Below, piece after piece: positions 1 through 12,098 of a DNA stretch of 64,000 nucleotides; the stretch's first letter is position 1, and the number at the start of each line of letters is the position of its first letter. The DNA is taken from NCBI RefSeq assembly GCF_900101175.1, contig NZ_FNFQ01000008.1, positions 124,001 through 188,000 of the forward strand, read 5' to 3'. This DNA is from Stenotrophomonas pavanii (GTDB lineage: Bacteria > Pseudomonadota > Gammaproteobacteria > Xanthomonadales > Xanthomonadaceae). The translations under genes were made by a program, and so were the position numbers. The notes beneath the pieces are model-generated. The model worked only from the letters and a program-made list of their open reading frames with translations. It was not told the origin of the DNA and did no database searches.

Positions 1-790
<790 letters not shown>

Positions 791-887
791 TCGCGGTCCT
801 GTAGAGCGGAGCCGCTGGCTCCGCTGGACCAGATGACAAACGGTTGAACAACGCGGGGCATCAGCCCCGCGCCACGGGAAACAAGAG

Positions 888-3195
<2,308 letters not shown>

Positions 3196-3308
3196 TCCGG
3201 GCCGGGTGGGAGCGATCCTGCCCGACCTGACGCCGGTGCCGGGCAACCGCCCGCGCCGGTGGACCCCCACGGTGGCATTGCGCCGCCGCGAACAGCGAAG
3301 AGATTTGC

Positions 3309-3731
3309 ATGAGCACGATCCGTTGCGACATCGTCAGCGCCGAGCAGGAAATCTTCCGTGGCGAAGCGACCCTGGTCGTGGCCACCGGTGAGCTGGGCGA
3401 ACTGGGCATCGCGCCCAAGCACGCGCCGCTGATCACCCGCCTGAAGCCGGGCAAGGTGGTGGTGACCACGCCGAACGGCGAGCAGCTGGATTTCGCCATT
3501 TCCGGCGGCATCCTGGAAGTGCAGCCGCAGGTGGTGACCGTGCTGGCCGACACCGCGATCCGCGCGCAGGACATCGACGAAGCCTCGGTCCGCAAGGCCA
3601 AGGAAGAAGCCGAGCGCATCCTGGCCAACCGCGGCGAAGCGATGGAAGTGGCCGAAGCCCAGCAGAAGCTGGCCGAGGCCGTCGTCCAGCTGCAGGCACT
3701 GGAGCGCCTGCGCAAGACCCTCAAGCACTGA
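3309..3731 (+). CDS. atpC: ATP synthase F1 subunit epsilon
   Basis: Epsilon subunit, a rotor component and inhibitor of ATP hydrolysis. 140 residues: an N-terminal beta-sandwich (about 1-85, including [19 protein letters not shown]) and a C-terminal helical hairpin ending [11 protein letters not shown]. It is the last gene of the atp operon, 113 nt after atpD, and is followed 21 nt later by a hairpin with a T run. Confidence 0.98.
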   Translation: MSTIRCDIVSAEQEIFRGEATLVVATGELGELGIAPKHAPLITRLKPGKVVVTTPNGEQLDFAISGGILEVQPQVVTVLADTAIRAQDIDEASVRKAKEEAERILANRGEAMEVAEAQQKLAEAVVQLQALERLRKTLKH

Positions 3732-3752
3732 GGCTCGCGCAGCATCCACGAG

Positions 3753-3779
3753 AACGCCGGCCCCGTGCCGGCGTTTTTA
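3753..3779 (+). terminator. Rho-independent terminator of the atp operon
   Basis: A GC-rich 9-bp stem (AACGCCGGC / GCCGGCGTT) with a short loop is followed by a run of Ts, 21 nt after the atpC stop. Confidence 0.85.
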
Positions 3780-3831
3780 TTTGGAGCGGGCAGGGCCGAC
3801 TGGCTGGAGCCGACCGGGTAGAGTCGACCGG

Positions 3832-3918
3832 GTAGAGTCGACTGTTAGTCGACTATCGCGCGCAGCGCGGCATTCTGGCGACCTGATGGAAGCGCAGTCG
3901 ACTGACAGTCGACTCTAC
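3832..3918. repeat. SMAG-type (GTAG-headed) repeat pair, GTCGAC variant
   Basis: Two imperfect palindromes face each other: a forward copy at 3832-3854 starting GTAGAGTCGACTG and a reverse copy at 3896-3918 ending CAGTCGACTCTAC. A partial head, GTAGAGTCGACC, precedes the pair at 3818. The GTAG head plus short hairpin is the structure described for SMAG repeats of S. maltophilia. The pair fills the gap between atpC and the convergent GtrA-like gene. Confidence 0.8.
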
Positions 3919-3952
3919 CAATCCCAGCCCCGATCCCGATCCTGGTGCCGTC

Positions 3953-4342
3953 TCAGCGGTACACCACGTAGCGCATCAACAGGAACGACACGCACGCCAG
4001 ACCGCCTTCCACCAGCGGCTTGGCCAGCCAGGTGTACTGCAGGCCCAGCGCCTGGTCGACCAGGCTGACCAGCAGCGTGCTCGCCGCCGTCAGCAGCAGC
4101 CACAGCCCGAAGAAGCGTGCAAAGCGCTTCCATCCCAGCTTGCGGGTGCCGGCCTCTGCAAAGGTGTAGCGGCCATTGAGCCAGAAGCCCAGCAGCATGC
4201 CGGCCAGGCGACCGGCGATGTTGGCTGGCGCCACCGGCATGCCCAGCGCGGTGGCGGCCACGAACACCAGCCAATCGACCAGCAGCTGCACGAGCCCAAT
4301 CACGAGGTAGGCGCTTCCCTGGCGGACGAGGCTCATCGGCAT
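3953..4342 (-). CDS. GtrA-like family small membrane protein
   Basis: A 129-residue, four-helix integral membrane protein of the GtrA/DPMS family, whose members are linked to moving lipid-bound sugars or to cell-surface polysaccharide. The N-terminal SLVRQGSAYLVIGLVQLLVDW and the GRLAGMLLGFWLNGRYTF segment (family-typical around N and Y/F) support the call, as do four hydrophobic stretches. It is transcribed divergently from glmU with about 77 nt between start codons. No glycosyltransferase is adjacent, so the substrate is unknown. Confidence 0.8.
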   Translation of the reverse strand: MPMSLVRQGSAYLVIGLVQLLVDWLVFVAATALGMPVAPANIAGRLAGMLLGFWLNGRYTFAEAGTRKLGWKRFARFFGLWLLLTAASTLLVSLVDQALGLQYTWLAKPLVEGGLACVSFLLMRYVVYR

Positions 4343-4419
4343 GGTGAAGGAAGAGGGATGCCCATGTTAACGGCCCACGCTCTAGAATCACCGGCAACGA
4401 ATTACGGACCGCCGCTCCC

Positions 4420-5787
4420 ATGACCCAAGCCCTGCACGTCATCATCCTCGCCGCCGGCGCCGGCAAGCGCATGAAGTCGGTGCTGCCGAAGGTGCTGCAG
4501 CCGATCGCCGGCCAGCCGATGCTGGCGCACGTGATCGATACCGCACGCGCGTTGCAGCCGGCGGCCATCCACGTGGTCTACGGCCACGGTGGCGAGGCGG
4601 TGCGGCAGTACTTTGCCGACCAGCCCGACCTGCAGTGGGCCGAGCAGGCACAACAGCTCGGCACCGGCCACGCGGTGGCGCAGGCAATGCCGCAGGTGCC
4701 CGATGCCGCGCAGGTGCTGGTGCTGTACGGCGATGTGCCGCTGATCCGCGCGCAGACGCTGCGCGACCTGCTGGCCGAGCCGGGGCGACTGGCGGTGCTG
4801 GTGGCCGAGGTCGATGATCCGACCGGTTACGGGCGCGTGCTGCGTGACGCCGAGGGCAGGGTCGGCGCGATCGTCGAGCAGAAGGACGCCACCGACGACC
4901 AGCTGCGCGTGCGCACGATCAACACCGGCATCATCGCCGCTGAATCCACCGCGCTGCGGCGCTGGCTGTCGCAGCTGTCCAACAGCAACGCACAGGGCGA
5001 GTACTACCTCACCGACGTGTTCGCCTTCGCCGCGCATGAGTACACCCCGGCCGAAATGGCGCTGGTGGCCGACGCGCAGGAAGCCGAGGGCGCAAACGAT
5101 CCCTGGCAGCTGTCGCAGCTGGAGCGTGCGTGGCAGCGTCGCGCGGTGCGGGCGTTGTGCGCGCAGGGCGCGCGGGTGCGCGATCCGGCGCGGCTGGACA
5201 TCCGCGGCACGGTCACCGTCGGCAGTGACGTGCTGATCGATGTCGATGTCATCCTCGAGGGCAACATCGCGCTCGGTGACGGCGTCACCGTGGGCCCGTT
5301 CAATCGCCTGAAGGATGTCAATCTGGGCCCGGGCACCGAGGTGCGCGCACACTGCGATCTGGAAGGCGTGGTCACCGAAGGTGCCGCGCTGGTGGGACCG
5401 TTCGCGCGCCTGCGCCCCGGTACCGTGCTGGCCGATGGCGTGCACGTCGGCAACTTCGTTGAAACCAAGAAGGTCACCCTTGGCGTCGGCAGCAAGGCCA
5501 ACCACCTCACCTACCTGGGTGATGCCGAGATCGGCAGCCGGGTCAACATCGGTGCCGGCACGATCACCTGCAACTACGATGGCGTGAACAAGTCCACCAC
5601 CACCATCGGCGACAACGCGTTCATCGGCTCCAACAGCTCGCTGGTGGCGCCGCTGACGATCGGCGAGGGCGCCACCATCGCCGCGGGTTCGGTCATCACC
5701 CGCACCGCTCCGGACGGCAAGCTGACCCTGGCGCGCGCACGACAGGAAACGATCGATGGCTGGAAGCGCCCGGTCAAGAAGCCCTGA
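4420..5787 (+). CDS. glmU: Bifunctional N-acetylglucosamine-1-phosphate uridyltransferase / glucosamine-1-phosphate acetyltransferase
   Basis: GlmU makes UDP-GlcNAc, the precursor of peptidoglycan and lipid A, by acetylating glucosamine-1-phosphate and then transferring UMP. It has 455 residues, the family length. The N-terminal pyrophosphorylase motif [15 protein letters not shown] begins at residue 10. From about residue 250 the protein has the hexapeptide repeats of a left-handed beta helix, including [16 protein letters not shown] and the [12 protein letters not shown] acetyltransferase region. A TAGAAT -10-like hexamer lies about 35 nt upstream. It overlaps the next gene by 32 nt. Confidence 0.98.
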   Translation: MTQALHVIILAAGAGKRMKSVLPKVLQPIAGQPMLAHVIDTARALQPAAIHVVYGHGGEAVRQYFADQPDLQWAEQAQQLGTGHAVAQAMPQVPDAAQVLVLYGDVPLIRAQTLRDLLAEPGRLAVLVAEVDDPTGYGRVLRDAEGRVGAIVEQKDATDDQLRVRTINTGIIAAESTALRRWLSQLSNSNAQGEYYLTDVFAFAAHEYTPAEMALVADAQEAEGANDPWQLSQLERAWQRRAVRALCAQGARVRDPARLDIRGTVTVGSDVLIDVDVILEGNIALGDGVTVGPFNRLKDVNLGPGTEVRAHCDLEGVVTEGAALVGPFARLRPGTVLADGVHVGNFVETKKVTLGVGSKANHLTYLGDAEIGSRVNIGAGTITCNYDGVNKSTTTIGDNAFIGSNSSLVAPLTIGEGATIAAGSVITRTAPDGKLTLARARQETIDGWKRPVKKP

Positions 5788-6289
5788 GCCACGTGTCCCG
5801 CGCGCCGACGAGCTCGGCCTGTTGCCGGCAATTGAACAGCGTGCCGGCGAACTGCTGAAGGGCCACGAAGCCTATCCGGTGTTTGCCGGCCACGGCCTGG
5901 ACCCGCAGGCACTGCAGGATGGCCTTCGGCGCGGGCAGCTGTGGGTGGTCGATGCCGCTGAAGGCGGTATTGCGGGTTACCTGCTGGGCGGCGAGCTGTG
6001 CGGCGAGTTCCATGTCGTGCAGATGGATGTGGACCCGGCACATGCGCGTCGTGGCCATGGCCGTGCCCTGCTGCGGCATGCCTTGGCGCAGGCCAGGGCG
6101 GCCGGTTTTGCCGCCGCGGTGCTGACCACCTTGAGCGATGTCCCGTGGAATGCAGCCTTCTACGCCAGCGAAGGGTTCGTTGAAGTGCCGGAAGCGGAGT
6201 GGAGCGAGGGCCTGCGCGCGGTGATGGCCGAAGAGGCTGCGTTGGGGTTCCCGATGCACCTGCGGGTGGCGATGCGGCAGGTTGGGTAG
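5756..6289 (+). CDS. GNAT family N-acetyltransferase
   Basis: A 177-residue acyl-CoA-dependent acetyltransferase of unknown substrate. The GNAT core is clear: motif A runs [20 protein letters not shown] with the acetyl-CoA loop RRGHGRAL at residues 98-105, followed by the [16 protein letters not shown] segment typical of motif B. The only upstream ATG lies inside glmU, giving a 32-nt overlap and probable translational coupling. The first 15 residues look unstructured, so the true start is uncertain. The TAG stop is formed by the GTAG head of the following repeat. Confidence 0.8.
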   Translation: MAGSARSRSPEPRVPRADELGLLPAIEQRAGELLKGHEAYPVFAGHGLDPQALQDGLRRGQLWVVDAAEGGIAGYLLGGELCGEFHVVQMDVDPAHARRGHGRALLRHALAQARAAGFAAAVLTTLSDVPWNAAFYASEGFVEVPEAEWSEGLRAVMAEEAALGFPMHLRVAMRQVG

Positions 6290-6332
6290 GTGCCGACCTG
6301 GCTCGGCACATCCACGCATGGCGTGGATCTAC
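6286..6332. repeat. SMAG-type double hairpin between convergent genes
   Basis: A GTAG head is followed by a hairpin (GTGCCGACC / GGCTCGGCAC) and a second hairpin (ATCCACGC / GCGTGGAT) that ends in CTAC. It fills the whole gap between the GNAT gene and the convergent histidine-kinase gene and may act as a terminator for both. The stop codon of the GNAT gene lies inside the GTAG head. Confidence 0.7.
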
Positions 6333-6336
6333 CCGA

Positions 6337-7689
6337 TCAAGCCACCGGCAACAGGATCGACACGCACAAGCCGCCATCACCGCGGTTCTGCAGCGACACC
6401 CGTCCCCCGTGCGCCTCCACGATCTCGCGGGTCAGCGCCAATCCCAGGCCGGTGCCATTGCGCTTGGTCGAATAGAACGGCATCAGCGCGTTCTGCAGCA
6501 CCTGCTCGTTCATGCCCTTGCCGCGATCCAGCACATCCAGGCGCAGCCACTGCGGCAGCCGCGTCAGCTGCACCCGCACGTCATCATTGGGCGGATCGGC
6601 TTCGGCGCAGGCTTCGTGGGCGTTCTTCAGCAGGTTCAACAGCGCCTGCCCGAACTGCGCGATGTCGATGCGGCTGCTCAGTTCCTCGTCCGGCTCCTGC
6701 TCCAGGGTGAACGGGATCTGCTGGCGCAGGCTGGACAGGAAGGGCGCCCAGTGCACGGTCTGCAATTGTGGCTGGGGCAGCTTGGCAAAGCGCGCATAGC
6801 CACGGATGAAGCCCTCCAGGTGGCGCGCCCGGTCCTCGATGGTGGTGAAGATCTCCGGCAGCCGTTCGAAACGCTCCCGCTGCACCAGCACGCCGCCGGA
6901 ATGGGCCAGCGAGGCGATCGGTGCCAGCGAATTGTTGAGCTCGTGGCTGATCACCCGGATCACCTTTTTCCACGTCTGCACTTCCTGGCGGCGCAGCTCG
7001 GCAGTGAGCAGGCGCACCAGCAGCAGATCGTGAGGGCGGCCGTTGAGCTGGAAGGCGCGGCGGGAGAGGTGATAGACCTGCTCGTCCTCCTCATCGCCTT
7101 CTTCGCCCTCGGCATGCACCGCAAAGAGGCTGTCGCCGCCGCGGACGATGGCATCGCGCAGCTCCACCGGCACCTGTTCCAGCACCTCTTCCAGGCGCTG
7201 GCCCTCCAGCTTCCAGCCGCCGTGCAGCAGCTTGCGCGCGGCCAGGTTGGAGAACACCACGCGGGCGATGCCATCGCCGCCGGATGCAATCAACAGCATC
7301 GCCACCGGCGTGTTCTGCACCATCGTGTCCAGCAGCAGTTCGCGCTGCACCAGGCCCTGCCGCTGTTCGCGCAGCACATCGCCCAGCTCTCGGTGGGCCT
7401 GCACCAGGTCGCCCAGTTCGTCGTTGTCCGGCCAGTACACGCCGAAGGTGTACTCGCCGTCGCGGTAGCTGCTGGTGGTGCCGGACAGCGCGCGCATCAA
7501 TGAGCGCACCGGAGCGGTGGCGCGGCGCAGGGTCCACCACATCAGCGCCAGCAGCAGCGCCGCCGACACCGAGGTCACCACCCAGCCATGGTCCATCCAG
7601 TAGGCCAGCAGCCACGGCAACGCAGCGGCCAGGGCCAGCACCGGCAGCAGGCGCAGGAACAGGCGGAAGGTGAACGAGCGCCGTTTCAT
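6337..7689 (-). CDS. Sensor histidine kinase (NtrB/NtrY-like, partner of sigma-54 regulator)
   Basis: A 450-residue inner-membrane sensor kinase. There are two membrane helices (about 9-30 and 36-53) with almost no periplasmic loop, then a linker and a PAS-like region (about 120-235) containing an acidic insert (HAEGEEGDEEDEQ). The H-box is VISHELNNSLAP with H249, the N-box NLLKNAHEA is at 352-360, G1 is DRGKG at 388-392 and G2 is GTGLGL at 412-417. The start overlaps the response-regulator stop as ATGA, so the pair is translationally coupled. With so little outside the membrane, it may sense a signal in the membrane or passed on by the adjacent ABC transporter; that is inference. Confidence 0.9.
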   Translation of the reverse strand: MKRRSFTFRLFLRLLPVLALAAALPWLLAYWMDHGWVVTSVSAALLLALMWWTLRRATAPVRSLMRALSGTTSSYRDGEYTFGVYWPDNDELGDLVQAHRELGDVLREQRQGLVQRELLLDTMVQNTPVAMLLIASGGDGIARVVFSNLAARKLLHGGWKLEGQRLEEVLEQVPVELRDAIVRGGDSLFAVHAEGEEGDEEDEQVYHLSRRAFQLNGRPHDLLLVRLLTAELRRQEVQTWKKVIRVISHELNNSLAPIASLAHSGGVLVQRERFERLPEIFTTIEDRARHLEGFIRGYARFAKLPQPQLQTVHWAPFLSSLRQQIPFTLEQEPDEELSSRIDIAQFGQALLNLLKNAHEACAEADPPNDDVRVQLTRLPQWLRLDVLDRGKGMNEQVLQNALMPFYSTKRNGTGLGLALTREIVEAHGGRVSLQNRGDGGLCVSILLPVA

Positions 7690-9032
7690 TCGCGTGGGAT
7701 GCCGTGCCGGTCCATGCGCCGGTACAGCGCCTGGCGGCTCAGGCCGAGCTCGGCGGCCGCCTGGGCGATGACGCCATGGTGGCGCGCCAGCACGTCCTCG
7801 ATGCGCGCGCGGTCTGGATCATTGCCGGCGTTCGCGGTGGCGCGCGGTGCCGGTGCCGCACGCGGCAGGTTGAGATCGGCCACGTCGATGCGGTTGCCGG
7901 TCGCCAGCAGTTCGGCGCGCTGGATCACGTTGCGCAGTTCGCGCACGTTGCCCGGCCACGGGTGCCGCTGCAGGGCGGCAGCGGCGGCGCTGGCCAGCGG
8001 CTTGCCGGCAGCCAGGAAGCGCTCGGCCAGCGGCACGATGTCACCCGGACGTTCGGCCAGCGGCGGCAGCACCAGTTCGACCGTGTTGAGGCGGTAATAC
8101 AGGTCCTCGCGGAAGCTGCCGTCGCGGATCATCGCCGGCAGGTCGGCATTGGTCGCGCTGACCACGCGGACCTTGACCTGTCGTTCGCGGTTGGAGCCCA
8201 GGCGCTCGAAGCGGCCGGTCTCCAGCACGCGCAACAGCTTCATCTGCCCGCCCAGCGACAGGTTGCCGATCTCATCCAGGAACAGCGTGCCGCCGTCGGC
8301 AGCTTCGAACTTGCCTTCGCGTGCCTTGTTGGCGCCGGTATACGCGCCGGCCTCGGCGCCGAACAGTTCCGCCTCGATCAGTTCCGACGGCAGTGCGCCG
8401 CAGTTGACCGTGACGAACGGGCCCTTGGCCACCAGCGAGTTGGCCTGGATGATCTGCGCGATCTTCTCCTTGCCAGCGCCGTTGGGGCCGGTGATCAGCA
8501 CGGGCAGCTCCGAGCGCGCGACCTGGCAGGCCAGGGCGATGACGCGCTCGCTGGCCGGGTCGGCGAAGACCGCGCCACACAGGTCGTACTTCTCCTCCAG
8601 CGCAGTGCGCTGCCGCAGCTCACGCGCGCGCCGCCGGTCCAGCTCGCGACGGGCCTCGGACAGTTCCAGCAGGTTGTTGACCGTGGTCAGCAGCTTGCGG
8701 TCGTCCCACGGCTTGGCCAGGTAGTCGGCGGCACCGGCCTTGACCAGGTCCACTGCGCTGCTCAGGTGGGTCCAGGCAGTCAGCAGGATCACCGGCAGGT
8801 CCGGGTGGCGCGCGCGGATCTGTGCGAACAGCGCTTCGCCCTCCTCGCCGGAGGTGGTGTCCTCGCTGAAGTTCATGTCCTGGATCACCAGGTCGACCGG
8901 CTGCGACTCCAGCAGCGCCAGGCCCTCGGCCGGGCTCTGCGCCTGCAGGGTGTCGATGTCGTGCAGGGAGAACAGCACGTCCAGCGCGGTGCCCACACTG
9001 GCGTTGTCATCGATGATCAGGATCGAAGGCAT
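7686..9032 (-). CDS. Sigma-54-dependent response regulator (NtrC family)
   Basis: A 448-residue three-domain activator. The receiver domain (1-120) has D8/D9, phosphoacceptor D52 in VIQDMN and K107 in LAKPWD. The AAA+ domain (about 150-380) has Walker A GPNGAGKE (182-189), Walker B GTLFLDE (249-254) and the sigma-54 contact loop GAYTGA (229-234, tyrosine in place of the common phenylalanine). A Fis-type helix-turn-helix ends the protein (LARHHGVIAQAAAELGLSRQALYRRM). I chose the ATG at 9032, where the receiver fold begins (MPSILIIDD); an upstream in-frame start would add 36 non-conserved residues. It probably activates the sigma-54 promoter at 14156-14171. Confidence 0.92.
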   Translation of the reverse strand: MPSILIIDDNASVGTALDVLFSLHDIDTLQAQSPAEGLALLESQPVDLVIQDMNFSEDTTSGEEGEALFAQIRARHPDLPVILLTAWTHLSSAVDLVKAGAADYLAKPWDDRKLLTTVNNLLELSEARRELDRRRARELRQRTALEEKYDLCGAVFADPASERVIALACQVARSELPVLITGPNGAGKEKIAQIIQANSLVAKGPFVTVNCGALPSELIEAELFGAEAGAYTGANKAREGKFEAADGGTLFLDEIGNLSLGGQMKLLRVLETGRFERLGSNRERQVKVRVVSATNADLPAMIRDGSFREDLYYRLNTVELVLPPLAERPGDIVPLAERFLAAGKPLASAAAAALQRHPWPGNVRELRNVIQRAELLATGNRIDVADLNLPRAAPAPRATANAGNDPDRARIEDVLARHHGVIAQAAAELGLSRQALYRRMDRHGIPRE

Positions 9033-9157
9033 CAAGCGGTTCTGCAGAAAGGGATGGGCGGCACCGATGGAGCCGTGTTCGTGTCCGTACGCCGGGAGAG
9101 CCCGGCGCCACCCATCAAGCATAGCCAAAGCCGTGGCCATGCAGGCGTTGCCGCTTC

Positions 9158-9559
9158 TCAGGGGCGGGGCGGAGGAGGTGGCGGCGGCGGGGGCGGCGGC
9201 GGGGGCGGCGGCGGAGCGTCCAGCGCCTGGCGCCAGGCGTCCACATCCACCGCGACGCTCACCAGCCGTCGCTCCCGCCGCAGCAGCAGGTAGGCCCGCG
9301 CGGCGGGGGAATCGATCAGCGCCCGGGACAGGTGATCGATCTGGTACACGGGCGTGTCATCCACGCGCAGGATGCGGTCCCCGCGGCGGACACCGAATCG
9401 GCCCTCCGGGCGCGCCGCCTCCACCTGGATCTGGCCTTCGGTCGAGTGCAGCGCCAGCCGGGCCTCGCCCTGCTGCCACTGCAGGGTGCTTGCGCTGCCA
9501 CCGCCGGCAACTGCCGGCAGTGGGAGGAGCATCAGCAGGGTCATCAGACGTGTGCGCAT
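9158..9559 (-). CDS. Small secreted PDZ-like protein with polyproline tail
   Basis: A 133-residue predicted periplasmic protein. Residues 1-18 look like a signal peptide (MRTRLMTLLMLLPLPAVAG). The middle resembles a PDZ domain (FGVRRGDRILRVDDTPVYQIDHLSRAL), as in HtrA-type and type II secretion proteins that bind peptide C-termini. The last 18 residues are 16 consecutive prolines followed by Arg-Pro. The polyproline is encoded by mixed CCG, CCC, CCT and CCA codons, so it is not a simple trinucleotide tract. It starts 1 nt after the stop of the upstream permease, so it is part of the ABC operon. The function is not known; a periplasmic adaptor or sensor for the transporter is a guess. Confidence 0.75.
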   Translation of the reverse strand: MRTRLMTLLMLLPLPAVAGGGSASTLQWQQGEARLALHSTEGQIQVEAARPEGRFGVRRGDRILRVDDTPVYQIDHLSRALIDSPAARAYLLLRRERRLVSVAVDVDAWRQALDAPPPPPPPPPPPPPPPPRP

Positions 9560-9560
9560 C

Positions 9561-10763
9561 TCAGGCTCCGCGCGTGGCGACTGCGGGGGGGACCGCCGCA
9601 GCGCGGCGCGCCGGGCCGAACACCGCGACCTGGCCCAGCGTCCACAGCAGCAGGGCGCCCAGCGGCAGGTACAGCAGCGGCATGCGCGGCAGCTCGTACA
9701 GGTTCATCAGTGCCAGGTTGATCGCGTAGGCGGCCAGCATGCCCAGCACGATGCCCAGCGTGGCCAGCAGGAAGTTCTCGGTCTGGAAGTAGCGCAGGAT
9801 CTGGCCCCGGGTGGCGCCGAGCGCGCGGCGGATGCCGATCTGCTTGCTGCGCTGCTGCACCCAGAAGCTGGCCAGCCCGACGATGCCGAGCGCAGTGACC
9901 ACCAGCAGCGCCACGCAGACGGTGATCAGCAGGCCGACCATTGCGCGGTCGTTCTTGAAGAAGTCCTCGCGCTGGTCGGTGAACGACTGCTTCTCGCGGA
10001 TCAGTCGGTTGGGATCGTTGCGGTCCAGGGCGGACAGTGCGGCCTTGAGCACCTCATCGCGGCGCGCAGGATCGGTGCGCAGCATGTAGATGCCATCGCC
10101 GAAGACGCGGCGCACCGGCATGATCATGGTGTCATCCCAGTTGTTGCCCCAGCCATTGGGCGTGGCCAGCGTATCGACGATGCCGATCACGTTCACCGTC
10201 TGCTTGCCCATGTAGTACGTCTTGCCCAGCGCATTGCCGTCCGGCGCCATCTTGTGCGCGGCGGCCTGGCTGAGGATCACCGGCGTGCCGTTGGCCTTGC
10301 TCAGGTTGTCGAAGTCGAAGTACTCGGCCGGCTGGAAGTCGCGGCCGGCAACCAGGTTGAGGCCCAGCGTGCGCAACGCGTCTTCGGAGAACGTGTACAT
10401 GCCGACGCTGGCCGTCGGCCGTTCCTGGTTCATTTCGCGCGAGATGCTGGTGTTGGACGAGCTGTTGCGGAACGGCACCTGGTTGATCACGCTGACCGCG
10501 GTGACCCCGGGGATGGCGCGCAGCGATGCCAGGTCCTCGCGGGTGCGGGCGGCGGCATCGGTCTGCTTGCCGACGCCGGTCACGCGGACCAGGACCAGCT
10601 CGTTTTCGGCCATGCCGCTGGTCCGGCTGATGCGCTCCACGCGCTGGCTGACCAGGAACAGGGCATTGCAGACGATGGCGCAGGTCAGGGCGATTTCAAG
10701 CACGATCAGCGCGGCAGCGGTCTTGTGCCGGCGCAGGGTGCTGAGGATGGGGCGGATGTCCAT
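9561..10763 (-). CDS. ABC transporter permease, MacB/FtsX type (second of two)
   Basis: A 400-residue inner-membrane protein of the MacB/LolC/FtsX class: one N-terminal helix (about 16-38), a large periplasmic MacB-core-like domain (about 40-270), then three C-terminal helices with the FtsX-like signature IGIRRALGATRGQILRYFQ. Such pairs do not translocate through the membrane like importers but use ATP to drive conformational change in the periplasm. It lies 21 nt downstream of the first permease. With the ATPase and HlyD-like adaptor it probably forms a tripartite efflux or envelope-remodelling machine. The cargo is unknown. Confidence 0.88.
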   Translation of the reverse strand: MDIRPILSTLRRHKTAAALIVLEIALTCAIVCNALFLVSQRVERISRTSGMAENELVLVRVTGVGKQTDAAARTREDLASLRAIPGVTAVSVINQVPFRNSSSNTSISREMNQERPTASVGMYTFSEDALRTLGLNLVAGRDFQPAEYFDFDNLSKANGTPVILSQAAAHKMAPDGNALGKTYYMGKQTVNVIGIVDTLATPNGWGNNWDDTMIMPVRRVFGDGIYMLRTDPARRDEVLKAALSALDRNDPNRLIREKQSFTDQREDFFKNDRAMVGLLITVCVALLVVTALGIVGLASFWVQQRSKQIGIRRALGATRGQILRYFQTENFLLATLGIVLGMLAAYAINLALMNLYELPRMPLLYLPLGALLLWTLGQVAVFGPARRAAAVPPAVATRGA

Positions 10764-10784
10764 GGGATGTCCTCGTTCTCGTGC

Positions 10785-12089
10785 TTACTGCGACTTGAGC
10801 TGGATGGCGGGAGTGACCTGCATCGCGCGCCAGGCGGGCAGGAAGCCGGCGGCGAGGCTGGCGAGCAGGGTCAGGCCCAGCGCGAGGAGCAGCATGCTGC
10901 CATCCAGGTGGGCCAGCTGCGCGTAGCTGACGGGCTGCTGGCGGACCGCGTACAGCCCCAGCAGGGCCAGTCCGATGCCGAGCACGCCGCCGACCACACC
11001 CACGGCACCGGCTTCGACCAGGCACTGCAGGAAGATCTGGCCGCGGCTGGCGCCCAGCGCGCGGCGCACACCGATCTCGCCGCTGCGGCGCAGGAACTTG
11101 GCCAGCAGCAGGCCGACCGTGTTGACCAGGCAGACGCCGAGGAAGCCCAGGGCCAGCCACAGCTGCAGCCGCACGTCGCTGGGTACAGCGCCCTTGAAGT
11201 CCAGCCACTCCATCACGTTGCGCAGGCGGACGTTGACCGGGCGTTCGAAGCGGCCGGCCTGGCGTTGCAGGCTGGAGTAGTTCTCCAGATAGCGCCGGTA
11301 GTCGCCGGCCTTGGACGGATCCATCTCTGCCCAGTACTGCAGGTACGCGCAGGGCGCGTTGACGGAGTAGCTGTTGGCGCCGTCGGGATTTTCACCGAAG
11401 CAGTTCATGTTGCCATTGCTGCCCAGCTGCAGATCGAACGAGGTGGAGATCGGCGCCAGCAGATCCTCTTCCTTGCCGAACGCGCCGGTGGTGAGGTCGA
11501 AGAAGTGTGGCTCCGGGTTCCAGGCCTTCATGACGCCGACGATGCGCAGCGCATTGCCCTCGAGCCGGATTTCGCGACCGACGCTGTTCGCGCCCTGGAA
11601 CAGCTTCTCGTTGAGCGCCTTGGAGATGACGGCCACGCGGGCCCGCCCGTTGTCGTCCTCGCGGGTCCACGGCCGCCCGTACTGCATGGGCACGTTGAAC
11701 ATCGGGAAGAAGTCGGCCGAGGTCCAGCGGGTGTCGATGGAGAACGGCTTGAGCGTACTGTTGTCCGGTTCGATCGTTGCATCACCGGCAGTCATCATCA
11801 CCTGGCGCTCGGCTTTCGCTTCGCGCAGCAGCGCTTCGGCGTCATAACGCGTCATCTGCTCTTCCGGTTCCTCCTCAAGGCCGAAGCCGTTGCGGGGCCG
11901 CGGGTCGATCTGCGCGTAGAACAGGCGCTCGCTCTTGTCCGGAATGGGGTTGCCGGAGAGGACGTGGAACACGGTCAGGGTGGTCATCGAGGCACCGATG
12001 CCGAGCGCGATGGCCACCACCATCAGCGCGGTCAGGACCTTGTTGCGGCGGAAGCTGCGTACCGCCAATCGGGCGTAGTAGGCGAACAT
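10785..12089 (-). CDS. ABC transporter permease, MacB/FtsX type (first of two)
   Basis: A 434-residue paralogue of the next gene, with the same architecture: N-terminal helix (about 18-40, VLTALMVVAIALGIGASMTT), a periplasmic MacB core, and three C-terminal helices with IGVRRALGASRGQIFLQCL. Two separate permeases suggest a heterodimer, as in LolCE-like systems, instead of the MacB homodimer with fused ATPase. It follows the ATPase gene by 9 nt. Confidence 0.88.
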   Translation of the reverse strand: MFAYYARLAVRSFRRNKVLTALMVVAIALGIGASMTTLTVFHVLSGNPIPDKSERLFYAQIDPRPRNGFGLEEEPEEQMTRYDAEALLREAKAERQVMMTAGDATIEPDNSTLKPFSIDTRWTSADFFPMFNVPMQYGRPWTREDDNGRARVAVISKALNEKLFQGANSVGREIRLEGNALRIVGVMKAWNPEPHFFDLTTGAFGKEEDLLAPISTSFDLQLGSNGNMNCFGENPDGANSYSVNAPCAYLQYWAEMDPSKAGDYRRYLENYSSLQRQAGRFERPVNVRLRNVMEWLDFKGAVPSDVRLQLWLALGFLGVCLVNTVGLLLAKFLRRSGEIGVRRALGASRGQIFLQCLVEAGAVGVVGGVLGIGLALLGLYAVRQQPVSYAQLAHLDGSMLLLALGLTLLASLAAGFLPAWRAMQVTPAIQLKSQ

Positions 12090-12098
12090 GGCCGGGCC

